Assembly: GCA_949987705.1 (NCBI GenBank)
Contig: OX465284.1
Coordinates: 71,099,470-71,163,469, forward strand
Length of the DNA stretch: 64,000 nt
Direction of reading: 5' to 3'
DNA from: Thereva unica
Taxonomy: Eukaryota > Arthropoda > Insecta > Diptera > Therevidae
The notes beneath the pieces are model-generated. The model made no database searches and was not told the origin of the DNA. It saw nothing but the letters and a program-made list of their open reading frames with translations. This document shows, in pieces, positions 1 to 10,569 of this stretch; the stretch's first letter is position 1, and every line of letters begins with the position of its first letter. Made by a program: the position numbers and the translations under genes.

Positions 1-652
1 TCGGATCTCTTCAAATAGGCAAAGAATTCGCCCGGCTGATGTCGCAGATGACAAGGCAACAATATCTAGGAGGAAACTCTTTGTAAGATGCCCTTCTACG
101 GACCTTTTTCACTTCATTAGAGGTCTTCAACTTAACTTTTCCTCCTCTTCCTTTTTTTGAAGCAGTCTATGTACGTATGCACATGTGTATGAATGTATCT
201 CTCCAAGATGCAAAAATGGACGACACAGAAATGAAAGAAAATTCCTCTGTGTCAGGGGCACCAGACTCTTTTTGCATATGCCCCGCGCGCACACTTCAGC
301 GTTTCATGTGCAATTTATTTCCTCAAGTCATGGCGGAGTCTTGTAGCAAGTCATCTGTCGTGGAGCCTATGCTGTTGATAAATTAATGGAAGCACACCGA
401 TGACATAGCACTGAGATTTTGTGGCTTTGTAGGAAGTTGATATTCCCTCAAGAAAGGGAAAAGGATTACCTTGTTTTTTTTTTTGTGGTTTAGCTGAAGA
501 TCAGTTTGTGGGTTCATAAACCATTAAGTAGAGGGGAATTTGGTAGATGGACAAGGACAAATCTAACATTAAAAACACTGTTGTTATCTGCTGGAAAAAT
601 TCTGTACTTGTTGAGAAAATGTCACAGAAATTCATAGTAAAGGACAACCCCG
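1..652. other. No gene recognised
   Basis: AT-rich sequence with short poly-pyrimidine runs and no reading frame resembling a known protein. The right edge joins the 3' flank of the LINE remnant that begins at 653. Confidence 0.5.
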
Positions 653-967
653 TTAACCTTCCAGGTTAAGGCTTTTAATATAGTCTAAAATTGATTTGGG
701 ATTCGTATACCAAACTTCCCTAGTAGAAGGGAAGTCGCGGTCGAGGAGCCCGTTGCACTGGAAGTGCTCTACAGTTTTGATAGCTGTCACACAGAACTGA
801 CAGCTACACTCAACTAGTAGCCCTATTCTGTTTATATGATAATTGGGCCCGTCAAGAGTTCTGTTATAATTTTTAGCTTCCACCTCTTGAAATTTTAAAG
901 TTGCTCGCTTCAGCTTTATCGATTTGAACGAATAATCATTTATTTTAGTATGATTGCAGTTCGTCAC
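653..967 (-). pseudogene. LINE ORF2 C-terminal remnant (RNase H / Cys-His tail)
   Basis: About 104 residues are open on the minus strand. They end in an ECSCQFC..TVEHFQCNG motif followed by VWYTNPKSILDYIKSLNLEG and a stop. This matches the layout C-x2-C...ET..H..C..CPAL...P..+L.+I that closes ORF2 proteins of RNase H-bearing LINEs (I, R1 and Loa groups). Upstream residues resemble the usual LTGH..LN.HL..IG segment in worn form (DGPNYHINRIG). The rest of ORF2 (endonuclease, RT, most of RNase H) is absent, so this is a 5'-truncated dead copy. The clade is not assigned. No poly(A) tail or target duplication was found. Confidence 0.6.
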
Positions 968-1834
968 GTTGCATCAAATAACACATAGAATTAAAATTAG
1001 ATAGTTCTTCGGGGAATAGAAGCCACCTCTTCTCATGAGATGGGAAAAAACGTTAACCAGTTCAGCCAAACTCTTGCCCCATGCTTTGGCGAGTGCAGTT
1101 GATCCCCTAAAGTTGCAGGTTAAACGGTAGAGACTGACTTAAAAAAGCGAAAACTATCTAGCACGCCACTACATAAACCAATAATGTGATTTCAATAGAA
1201 TCTGCTGCTGTAGCACTGGTAATGCCATTGTCAATTCGGTGGCTGGTATGGTACTGTTTTGCAATCCTGTAGGTGGCGAGCCTCGAACCTATGTCTTTTA
1301 CAGCAAATATACTAAGTGCTTCCCTCTTACAGAGAAAGTGTCTAGGCATGAACACTTAAAAATGTGGCCGCCGTAGGCATGCGTGGTCCCTCTACATGCA
1401 TGAACATCTAAAAATGTACCTCCACCTGCATTAACCATTCCAAAAACGAGTGTCGTTTTACCTAGGTGTTCCCGAACAATCGAACGAGAAGCGGTCGACT
1501 GAGTAAGCTAATCGCAGTCTTTATAGTCACCGAGATAATTGCCCGCCTTCTTCGTCCTACTCAATTACTTCAAGTTTTAATTTTCCACCCTTTAGTCAAG
1601 GAAAAGTGTGAGCGTTGCGTGATTCGTTTGGACTATTACGCTCGCTTTTTATTGGCACGTGCCTGTAGCTGGCTGAATTTAGAAAAGTAAAATTTTTATT
1701 TAGGCGTACCGTGTACAACGAACTCAAAGTTTAAGCCTTTTTTCATAGTCATACAATATGCTGGGTATTCCCAATGAAAAGTTGCCCTTGTGTAAACTCC
1801 GCGTCGGTCGCCAGCCAACAGGTGTCCAGAGAGA
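968..1834. other. No gene recognised
   Basis: Contains a direct repeat of about 30 bp around 1345 and 1400 (motif GCATGAACA.[TC]TAAAAATGT). A 74-residue frame at 1466-1690 (plus) resembles nothing I know. Position 1834 adjoins the microsatellite tail of the RTE-like element. Confidence 0.4.
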
Positions 1835-4800
1835 CTTCTTCTTCTTCTTCTTCTTTGTGCCCCTTTAATCCCTCATGGGACATAGGGCGGAAACAGTTGC
1901 CCTCCAGCGGACTCTGTTTTGCGCGACAGCTCTCAGATCTGACCAGGATCTCCCAGTTGTTGCGGCCTCTGCTAGTAGGGTCCTCCTCCACGTTGTTCTA
2001 GGTCTTCCAACTCGACGGGATCCTTGCGGGTTCCAGTCAAGGGCCTGTTTGGCTAGGTTTTCGTTATCGCGTCGCAAGGTGTGGCCAACCCAATTCCATT
2101 TCCTTCGCCTGATTTGGTCGTCTATCCTTTCTTGGCCGGCACGGCGCCATAGCTCTTCATTTGAAATTCTATCTGGCCAGCGGATTTTTAGGATACGACG
2201 CAGGCATCTGTTGATGAAGACTTGTAGGCGCCCTGTGATGAATTGGGTGACTTTCCATGTTTCGCAACCGTACAAAAGAACTGCCTTAACGTTGGAGTTG
2301 AACAGCCGCAATTTGGTGTTAGTTGAGATCTCCGTTGATCTCCATATGCGGAACAGGCATGCATATGCGCCTCGTGCTTTATTTATTCTGGAACTGACGT
2401 CTTCTTCTGTACCGCCATTTTCGGTAATAATGCTACCGAGGTAGCAGAATTTATCTACCAGTTCCACGTCACGGTTATTCAGCGCAGTTCGTTCAAGTGT
2501 GTTTGCATTTATCCGCATTTCTTTGGTTTTGTTCGGATTCAGCCTTAAGCCTGCTAGACTACTTTCTGTTGCCAAATTGTTTAACATGTTTTTTAGCTCC
2601 TGATGTCTGTGGGCCAGCAAACAGATATCATCCGCGTAGTCGAGGTCCTTAAGGCGGTCTAGCAAACCCCATTGTATGCCGCCTGTTCTATTATCTAGAG
2701 CGTCGACAAGGATGTCATTTATTACTATAAGAAATAGTAATGGCGAAAGTAGACATCCTTGTCGTACTCCTGAATTCACCTCGAAGCTGTCGGATAATTT
2801 TCCATTATGGAGAACTCTGCATTTGGAATTGTTGTAAAGGGCTTTTATCAATTCTATTATTTTATCAGGCAGTCCACGTCGCCGTAATGCCTGCCATATA
2901 AAGCTCCTATTAACCGAGTCGAACGCTTTCTCATAATCTACGAAAGCTAGGTAAAGGGGGGATCGGAATTCAGTAGACTGCTCCACTATGATTCTCAAGG
3001 TGTTAATATGGTCTATACATGAGCGGCCCTTCCTGAATCCGGCCTGCTGCCTTCTAAGCGTTCGGTCTACTGCCTCTCTTATCCTTGATAATATAACGTG
3101 GGACAAGATTTTACCCACAGTAGATAATAGACAGATGCCTCTCCAGTTGTCGCATATTGTTAGGTCCCCCTTTTTCGGTATTTTGACTATGATACCTTCC
3201 GTCCAATCCTCCGGAAAGGTACAGGTGTTCCATGCTATTTCCAGGATTGGCTGAAGCGCATCTGCTATGAGGCTTGAATCGGCTTTCAACAATTCTGCCG
3301 GGATGCCATCTTTTCCAGCTGCTTTACCATTGGCCATCGCATGAATTGCGGTTACTATTTCCGTCTTGGATGGGGCCCGGGTGTTGATTCTTATCGGCTG
3401 TGCATTGTTGCTGTTTTCCTGAGGTTCCTGTGCAAGTGAACCATTCAGGGCGGCGAAGAAGTAATCTCTCCATCTTTGGAGTTGCTCCTCGTCGCTGCAC
3501 AGCAGCCTCCCATCCGCACTCTTTACGGCATGCTTTTTAGTAGAGTGCTTTCCCGAGAGCTGTTTAGTAATTTGGTACAGCACTTTACTGTTGCCTGTGT
3601 TTGCCGCGTTTTCCGCTTTTTCTGCGAGCTCATTTATCTGCTGCCTTTTATCACGCCGCACACTTCTCTTTACTTCCCGGTGTAATTGGGAATATTCCCG
3701 TTCAAGTTGGTGACGTCTTTCCGGGTCGCTTGTAGAGTTTACGTTATTTTTGAGGGCCCTCCTGCGTTCTATTTTTTGCCAGGTAGTGTCCGAGATCCAA
3801 TGTTGCATGTTTCTCTGGACATAACCGACGCTCGTTTCCGCAGCCGTCAATATAGCGCCCTTTGTTCTACTCCCCAGCTCTTCAATATTTGTGTCGTCAG
3901 AAACGGTTTGCTGGTTTAATATTTGCTGCAGGTTTCCAGCAAATTCTCGCTTTTTAGCGGTCTCCTGCAGAAGGTCAACGTTAAACCGTCTACGGTTTAT
4001 AACATCGCGTTGAACGTTTCTGATTGCAGCGATTCTAAGGCGGATAGTTGCTACTACCAAATGGTGGTCGCTTCCAGTGTCCGCTCCCCTGAAGCTCCTG
4101 ACATCCTCCAGAATGGTTCTCCATCTGCGGCTGACGGCCACATGATCTATCTGATTTCTCGTTCTACCATCGGGTGATACCCAGGTCTCTTTGTGTATCT
4201 TCTTGTGGCAAAAGTAAGTTCCACCTACCATTAGTTGATGGGAACTACAAAAGTCAACGAAAAGCTCACCATTGTTATTGGTAACTTGGCTTAGGCCTTG
4301 TTTTCCAATTGTTTGTTCAAGACCGGTATTGTCGCGGCCGATTTATGCGTTTAAGTCACCCATTAATACAATGATGTCTCCCCTTGGAATAGAGCGAAAA
4401 ACCTCATTCAGTCGCATATAGAACTCGTCTTTGATGTCATCTTCTGCGTCTTCAGTTGGAGCATAGCATTGGACTACCGTAGTACTTCTTAGCCTGGTAC
4501 GCAGGCGCACGGTAATAATCCTCTCAGAAACTGGTGACCAGCTAATGAGGCTGGACCTGGCTTCTTTGGTGAGTATTACGCCAACGCCACTCCTACGGCT
4601 TTCAGTTTCATTTCTCCCAGAATATAAGAAGGACTCACCATTTGGGCAGATATGTTCCCCCGCATCGGGCCATCTGGTCTCGCTAAGTCCCATGATCTTG
4701 ATTTTATATCGATTCATCTCGTTGAGGACTTCATCCAGCCGTCCCTCAGCAAGCATTGTTCTCACATTCCATGATCCGATTCGTGTCCTTGTTCGAAAAG

Positions 4801-5463
4801 CAAAGGTCGTCGTCGTGTTGTCCATCCGGTTCCGAGGCATTGTTTGCCGATTCGTAGCAATGGTGTTTTTTATGGGAGCGGGTTACTAACCCTCAGCCCA
4901 ACCGACTTAAAACTCTGTTTTGTGGCGCAGAGAGCTCGCCATTCGCCCGTCTCCCGTTAGCTCCTTCCGAAGAAGTACCCCAGGGGGCACCGCGGGGAGG
5001 TGGGATTAGGACTTGCTAACAGGTCTGCTAGGTGTTTGTATGCAGTGGATCTTCTCGGATTTTTACAGTAGTGACAAATCGGGTGTCACCACCTTCCAAG
5101 GTCTTTGTTAGCCGTTCGCCCCCCAGAGAGACTAACAAGCTGATTTTTGCTCGGTACCGGAACTGTGCTACACTGCTGGAAGTTCGACTACACTCTTCTC
5201 GGAAGAAGACTTCAGGTATGGCCATGTCCCTACCAGGAGTGCTGGCTAATGATAGTCGGTCGGAGAGAACAACACTCTTGAAAAAAACACCCCAGTCTAA
5301 GTTGAAACAGGATATGCCGATTGACGCAAGGCCAAGGGGTGCTTGGTCTCTAATATCCGAACTCTAGATACCTGGTCCGGTCTACCCTCCAATTAGTATA
5401 CGGGCTCGCTGTGGGTGACTTATGCCTAATCTCCAATGGCAAAACCAACCACGAACCAACCAA
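1835..5463 (-). mobile_element. RTE-like non-LTR retrotransposon, nearly full length
   Basis: The element reads right to left. It has a 5' region of about 600 bp (roughly 5463-4841), one long ORF (4840-1865), a very short 3' UTR, and a (GAA)n tail seen on the plus strand as (CTT)n at 1835-1855. A single ORF, almost no 3' UTR and a simple-repeat tail instead of poly(A) are hallmarks of the RTE group. The 5' end carries the motif GGTTGGTTCGTGGTTGGTT followed by CATTGGAGATTAGGCAT, and a second partial copy of this end lies at 6629-6675. Two further 3'-end copies occur near 18.6 and 49.1 kb, so the family has been active here. No target duplication was recognised around this copy. Confidence 0.8.
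1865..4840 (-). pseudogene. RTE-like endonuclease-reverse transcriptase, one nonsense codon
   Basis: The frame from the ATG at 4840 to the stop at 1865 spans exactly 992 codons. It is interrupted only by TAA at 4343-4345, where the AP-endonuclease motif GDLNA is normally followed by Lys. Residues 1-165 hold the start of the APE-type endonuclease (GSWNVRTM, SETRW, GDLNA). It resumes after the stop with GRTRNQIDH and SDHHLVV, near residues 223-260. The RT lies roughly at 500-800 (QAGFRKGRSCID, VDYEKAFDSVN, SGVRQGCLLSPLLF, DYADDICLL). The C-terminus carries W.GHTLRRD and GRPRTTWRR. In arthropods such genes are often misnamed craniofacial development protein 2-like. The break is a single A-to-T change in a Lys codon, so the copy is young or very recently inactivated. 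Downstream initiation would give an endonuclease-less protein. Confidence 0.85.
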
Positions 5464-6398
5464 CCAAAGTGCTGCTTCCTATTCCTTCCCATTGTAAATT
5501 GAATTATCCGTCTCGCTCGTGTTTTGGTCGACATGGGTTAACTTTTCGTATGTGTTAGTTAAACCATTTGAGTTGCCAGATGAAATTCAGCGGGCAATTT
5601 AGTACAAAAAATGTCAAAAATCAAGGCATAAATGACGTTAATTGGTTTTTTGCAATATCCCGCCAAAAAATTTGTCAACAGAAAAGTCTAATCTAGTAAT
5701 AGTACAGGAAAAATAGTAAAAATAGCGGAAATGATTGGGTACAGGCTGAAAATTGGCACGGAGCTTCCTTTTAGGGTTCTTAATAAGGGGTTATAAAGTC
5801 TACCGATTTTCTACCCCGGGAACCTTTCTTTCTAGGGGGTTTTACGGTCAAAATATCTGCTTTTTGCAAATGCATCTGAAACCGTAAGTCCTATCATAAA
5901 AAAATGTTCACAAAGTTTGTAGCTCATACGATTTTCTACAAAAAATGTTATTATACATTTTCCCGTACGTATTGCCATTCATGAGATATCACCGTTTTAA
6001 AGATTTAAAATATTCATATGAACTCATTCACGACTTGTATAGGTTTTCCGACGTTCAAGTTGGACTACTTTTCTAATTTTTTCAGGGGTCATTCCTGGAT
6101 GTATTTGGAGGAAAAATGTGTTCTAGATAGGGGGCTAACCACTAAGATACAGGGTGTTCGCGAAAAAACAATGTCTTTTTTTTGTCATTTATTTAGAGTT
6201 GAATAACTCCTAGACCAATTATCGTAAACCAATATACTTAGACTCATCTTTTAGGTCAAAGTGTATTCTTTTATTTGATATAAAGATCAGGAACTTGAGT
6301 TGCTCCGTTTAGAAGATATGTAGGTTCAAAGCATGAACGAAATGTTTAAAAGCCTAATGATGTTTTTTATTCAATTTAAAGTATATTTTCTGTTTTTT
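5464..6398. other. Dispersed-repeat region, no gene
   Basis: Holds one copy (about 5690-5775, minus orientation) of a dispersed repeat that also occurs at 6486-6525 and 62025-62100. The shared core is ATTTTCAGCCT.TACCC followed by AATCATTTCC.CTATTT. At 6152 the motif TACAGGGTG occurs, also found at the borders of other repeats here. No protein similarity was seen. Confidence 0.45.
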
Positions 6399-6482
6399 TT
6401 TTTTTTTACCAAATGGTCCAAATTGGAACAATAATACAAAATTGTATTATTGTTCCAATTTGGACCATTTGGTAAAAAAAAA
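6399..6482. repeat. Near-perfect palindrome, 41-bp arms
   Basis: The arms 6408-6439 and 6442-6473 are perfect reverse complements over 32 bases with a 2-base spacer (AA). The pairing continues through a T run on the left (6399-6407) and an A run on the right (6474-6482), giving 41-bp arms. The outer motif is ACCAAATGGTCC and the inner motif ATAATACAA. An RNA copy would form a long uninterrupted hairpin. It may be a very short fold-back element, or the product of an inverted duplication during repair. Confidence 0.9.
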
Positions 6483-6628
6483 CCGACCATTTCCGCTATT
6501 TCGCTTTTTTCGGCTTAATTTGACTGTACTATAATAATAATAACAAAACAGACATTTCTGACAATTCACATCTACAGTGATAGAAATGTGTGTGAACACA
6601 TTTTGTCAGCTAATTCAGCCTACTGGTA

Positions 6629-6675
6629 CGTGGTTGGTTCGTGGTTGGTTATCTCATTGGAGATTAGGCATTACT
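6629..6675 (+). repeat. Detached 5' end of the RTE-like element
   Basis: About 45 bp match the extreme 5' end of the RTE-like element at 5463-5415 but in the opposite orientation. The shared parts are GGTTGGTTCGTGGTTGGTT and CATTGGAGATTAGGCAT, with a few differences between them. Similarity stops after the latter motif. LINE copies usually lose their 5' end, so an isolated 5' end is unusual. Confidence 0.65.
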
Positions 6676-6929
6676 TTCCCGAAAATCGTGAGTCCTTTTA
6701 TGGAAACCAGGCTGAACTTAATTTTTAAACCGGCAAGTGTCAGTTTATCAAATCTAGTAGGTACATATCTAAAATGTAAACTTTCCACGACTTCACTCTA
6801 AATTTCACGGTGTAAAAATTTTTAAACGTGTAAAGTTTTTGACAGTGGTTTGCACGATGTAAGAATCACAAAAAAAGGTGTAAACGTGAAAAGTGTTTAC
6901 ACGTTTTCACTACACCGAACCAGAATTGA

Positions 6930-8711
6930 CCCCCTGAAGAGAGTTCGCTCAGAGGAGGAAACTTCGAAACATATGGAACAGAAGAGTACTAAGACGGCCA
7001 AGGGGCCCATTCGCTCCACCTTTAACTAGGTGGTAAGCTGTGTTAACCGAAGCCAAGCTCGACTGGCGACATCAACTGCCTCTGACCAAGTGGCAAAGTT
7101 GCAGGAGGTGATCATTTATGTCGTCATCGAAAAAGCAGGCGGCGAAGTCATGTCATTGCTGGCTGCTGTTATTCTGCTCAAACCCTGACACAGTAGAATG
7201 GGTGAAGAATAATGTTTCCTACATTAAGAACAAGAGTGCTCTTGATATCACTCTGGTGGAGGCGAGCTTGCACCATGCGAAAGGGGCATTCTCCACCCTG
7301 TGCAAGACTTTCGCGGAGACTTATACTTGCTCTTAATCAGATACAAATGCTCACCCCTCCATCTGGGATAGTACCGATGTAAACGAAAGGGGTAAGCAAC
7401 TCCTAGAATTTCTAGTTGAATAACATAGATATTGCAAACCGACTTTTGTCACTACTAGTAGAAAAGAGGAGCTCGACCTCACTTTCACTAGTAGGCTTCT
7501 CTCCGACATGAAAACTAGCGTGTTCTAAACGAGGCCGCATTGTCGGATCTTCTGCCTATTAGATTCAACATTATGGGCCTCCCACATATCCGCGCCTCTT
7601 TTTTGGTTCCTAAGCAAACCAATTGGTCTAAGTTGCAGGGGCTTGTGGCCTCGAAATCAGACTTGCTTGCTGCTTCTATCAGCTCAGTGTGTGAACTGGA
7701 AAATGCGGCCAGGCAGCTTACTACTGATGTGCTGATCTCTTCCTACCATTACAACAACTCTGTCTCTACCTTTCAGTCGTCACGTAAGGTGCCCTGGTGG
7801 AACGACAGGTTAGCTGCAATGCGTAGAGAGGTTAGGAGATTGTTCAATAGGGCAAAACATACCGGGCTTTGGAATGAATATAGGTTCTTCCTAACAGCCT
7901 ATAACAAGGAGTTAAGACGTTCCAAATGCAGTACCTGGCAGAAACACTGTGAGAGCCTTTAGACTCTAACAGAGGCGTATAGACTCCAAAAGCTACTTCC
8001 CAAAGACTGTTTCAACGGAGTGCGCCTTCTCAAAAAGAACGATGGCTTCTACACCTCTAACCATGAAGAAACCTTGACGTACTTTGAGTTTGTAGGGTCA
8101 ATCCTCCAGACCCGTTATCCATTGAATGTTAGGTGTAGTCATAGGACCATCTCAGACTATTATTCCCGTAGTCTTTGTGAGAGTATCTTCGACCGTGACA
8201 AAGTTGGGCTGTGGCCTCTTTTCAACCCTATATGTCCCCGGGAGGAGATGGAAATTTTCCAGCACTTCTTCAGAAGTGCCTTGATCAGCTTCTCGACAAC
8301 CTGCTCTGCCTCTTTAGAACTAGCTTCAACTGGGAATACATTCCAACCATCTGGAGGAAATTCGTGGTGGTTTTTATCCCCAAACAGGCTAACAGACTCC
8401 TGGCGCTGCCTAAATCGTACAGATCTATCAGCTTAACCACTTTTATTTTGAAAACGATGGAAAGGTGCTAGGTACTAGACCTTCATATAAGGTGCAAGCT
8501 GGAGTTCTCCTTTCGTCTACATAGCTCCCAGTTTGCTGTAAGGGTAAATCAACAGCTAGTGCCGCAGGACCCAACTCCAAGGTCTCAATTGCAATGGGTA
8601 AAAGACCCAATATTTTCTGACAGCCAAGCTGCCATCAAGGCACTCTCAACGTGTTTTTTTCTCTTCAAAATAGTGCAATGTGTTTTGACGTGCTCCAGAG
8701 AATGATCAAAA
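6930..8711 (+). pseudogene. LINE-A 5' part: ORF1 remnant, endonuclease, RT, RNase H start
   Basis: A decayed LINE of the RNase H-bearing type (I/R1/Loa-like). About 6930-7330 reads through several frames as a possible ORF1 remnant (KLQEVIIYVVIEKAGGEVMS, then DTVEWVKNNVSYIKNKSAL). From about 7337 the C-terminal AP endonuclease appears (SDTNAHPSIWDSTDVNERGK, PTFVTTSRKEELDLTFTS). The linker of this LINE group follows at 7540-7962 (VPWWNDRLAAMRREVRRLFN, YNKELRRSK). RT N-terminal motifs lie at 8200-8470 (YMSPGGDGNFPALLQ, IWRKFVVVFIPK, SYRSISLTTFILKTMER). The RT catalytic core is deleted. RNase H resumes near 8612 with FSDSQAAIKAL and runs to the solo LTR at 8712. Many stops and frame changes mark it as dead. 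Confidence 0.75.
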
Positions 8712-8954
8712 TGTAACGAACCACGTTTCGTTACTAAGAATTTCACTCCACGAACATAAGGAAAAATATTCACTCAGCAGGCGGGGAAATTCTCTTAAGT
8801 AAGCTTTAGGAAAGTAAAATATTCACCCAGCAGGCTGGGCGATTATCCTTTGACAGTTTCACGGCTATAAAATAAACGGCTTCACCAGGCTAAAATTCAG
8901 TCTTTAACCAGGCTCGTTCCGGAGAGGTCGCCCTCTCTGGTCCTAGACCGTGTC

Positions 8955-9252
8955 GTGGTGTACGATCCGGCACGGTCATACTTTGCCCCTCAGGAATGTT
9001 GCCGAGGCCTTGTCGTGGTGTACGATCCGACTATGTGCCGAAGTAGCAATTCCTATACCGTCATTTCCAGAGGAATGTTGCCGAGGCCTTGTCGTGGTGT
9101 ACGATCCGACTATGTGCCAAAGGAGCTATTCCTATACCGTGTTGTGGTGTACGATCCGGCACGGTTAGACTACCGACATAACACTTACCGACCGCATACC
9201 GACCGAATACCGGAGGAATGTTTCCTGGACCAATGGCGTGGTGTATGATCCG
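8955..9252 (+). repeat. Degenerate tandem repeat in the solo LTR
   Basis: The 15-base motif GTGGTGTACGATCCG occurs at 8955, 9015, 9094 and 9144, and once with a single change at 9238. Between copies the segments GAGGAATGTT.C, GCCGAGGCCTTGTC and TTCCTATACCGT recur. The spacing (about 50-94 bp) is irregular, so units have been partly deleted. Confidence 0.85.
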
Positions 9253-9307
9253 ACATTGTTCCCGGCAGCATTGCCTATACCAGTGTCGCGGTATGACCAC
9301 ATACCGA

Positions 9308-9316
9308 CCCACACAC

Positions 9317-9384
<68 letters not shown>

Positions 9385-9395
9385 ACACGCACATC
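9308..9395. repeat. (CA)n microsatellite
   Basis: About 85 bp of nearly pure CA dinucleotide repeat with a few G and T interruptions, directly after the ACCGAC-rich part of the solo LTR. Frames crossing it translate as Thr-His or Cys-Val runs and are not genes. Confidence 0.97.
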
Positions 9396-9728
9396 CTGCC
9401 AGACCATTGACCCCAGCTTACGCACATGTAAACCTATCGTAGTGAGTAGATAGCTGCTTAGTAATATACTAGTACTATAGCCCGTAGTTAGCTATGTAGA
9501 TATACTTACTCACCATACGTAAACATGTATCTAGAGATTGTAAGCATTCACTTAGATTTAAGAGACCTAAATTGTTAGTACATAAGGAATATTTTGAATA
9601 AATAAAGAAGTTTTATTTTGTAAGAAGGTGTTTGTTCTCACACGACCCTGGACAACTCGAGAGCCCCCGGCAACCCTCCCTTAAAAAAGGAGGTTAGAGA
9701 ACAACCCGACGAAACACCATTACAAAAA

Positions 9729-10270
9729 GAAATTACGTCTCGCTCTGCTGGGTCCCCTGAGGTATCGAGGGAAATAAGGCTGCAGACAGCCTCACGAGCG
9801 AGGTGTCTGAGACGTGGGTCCAGGGCCCAGAACCCGTCTGAGGCTTCTCTTCCTCAGCTTCCAAGTACCTGATAGAGGAGTGGATTAAGGGACTAAACCT
9901 AGCCAATTGGGAATCAGTCCCAGGTCTTAGACAGGCTAAAGATCTTATAAGACCCTTGGACTTAAGGAGCACTATCAAGGTGGGTTATCTAACTGACCAT
10001 GTAAGGCTGCGGTGTTACCTCCACAACCTAGGACTGTCTATGCTGACTATGTATGGAGGACGACGAGACTTCCTCACATATTCTTTGTTCAGTTTTGTTC
10101 TGGCTTAGAAGAAAAACGTTTATCAGAGAGTTTATGAGCCCTGCTCAAGTCCGGACTTCGTCAATTAAAGACCTTCTTGCATTCATCTGGAAGGCTAACA
10201 GTCTGTTCCGCTAGTGGGGTACGTACATAATAGGCCTAACTTGGCCCGCAGTGCCCCTCAATAGCCCCTC
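9729..10270 (+). pseudogene. LINE-A 3' part: RNase H C-terminus and 3' UTR
   Basis: Continues the ORF2 interrupted by the solo LTR. Visible in worn form are VSLCWVP then a stop then GIEGNKAADSL (the WVPGH.GI.GNE.AD core with Gly-His lost), GPEPV, VPGLRQAKDLI, and GYLTDHVRLRCYLHNLGLS (the LTGH..L..HL..LGL segment). A terminal SIKDLLAFIWKANSLFR precedes TAG at about 10202. The 3' UTR that follows has ATAATAGGCC and CCGCAGTGCC motifs, also seen after LINE-B near 41310-41340, so the two copies belong to one family. Confidence 0.75.
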
Positions 10271-10308
10271 AATCTTTAAAAAAACTCCGAATCATCCGGA
10301 ACGGTATA

Positions 10309-10569
10309 TTGGGAGCATTTATCAGTTTGGTAAATGTAGAAGATGATGAAGATCGTGAGGATCGGACTCTAATGGAACATATCGATCACTGTCTCCGTGT
10401 TGGGTCTGATTTATTTCGAAAGGCGGCCAAGGAATTGTTTGATTACTTAAATTTATCGGTTATATCGATAATAGGACCCAGTACCCCACCAAAACAAAGA
10501 AAACGGATGAAAATGGATGAAGAAAACTTTTGTAGGAGTTGCCTATTGAGGATATATGTACGACATTAG
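10309..10569 (+). CDS. Hypothetical 86-residue ORF, unrecognised
   Basis: An open frame starting from a TTG, or from the in-frame ATG at about 10372. It is acidic at the start (VEDDEDREDRTLMEHIDHCL) and Lys/Arg-rich later (PPKQRKRMKMDEE). I do not recognise the family. The unbiased composition and acidic stretch make it slightly more protein-like than neighbouring chance frames. It could be an N-terminal exon of a transposase or chance. No TATA box or splice signal was identified. Confidence 0.2.
   Translation: MGAFISLVNVEDDEDREDRTLMEHIDHCLRVGSDLFRKAAKELFDYLNLSVISIIGPSTPPKQRKRMKMDEENFCRSCLLRIYVRH

Larger units (their letters stand above)
8712..9724. mobile_element. Solo LTR (1,013 bp) inside LINE-A RNase H
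   Basis: Begins TGTAACG and ends CATTACA, giving the TG..CA ends of LTRs with a short imperfect inverted repeat. It is flanked by AAAA on both sides (8708-8711 and 9725-9728). LINE-A RNase H sequence is continuous across it: ..SREWSK-like before, then RNYVSLCWVP..GIEGNKAADSL after. The LTR contains short tandem repeats, a (CA)n tract and an AATAAA-rich stretch (about 9597-9606) that could serve polyadenylation. No internal retrotransposon sequence is present, which suggests LTR-LTR recombination. Superfamily unknown; a 4-bp duplication would suit Ty3/gypsy, but a run of A is weak evidence. Confidence 0.65.

Noticed and set aside
1749..2444. Plus-strand frames at 1774-2001 and 1875-2444
   Set aside because: They are antisense shadows of the RTE-like ORF.
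9061..9453. Several open frames over the (CA)n tract
   Set aside because: They translate as Cys-Val or Thr-His runs caused by the dinucleotide repeat and are not proteins.
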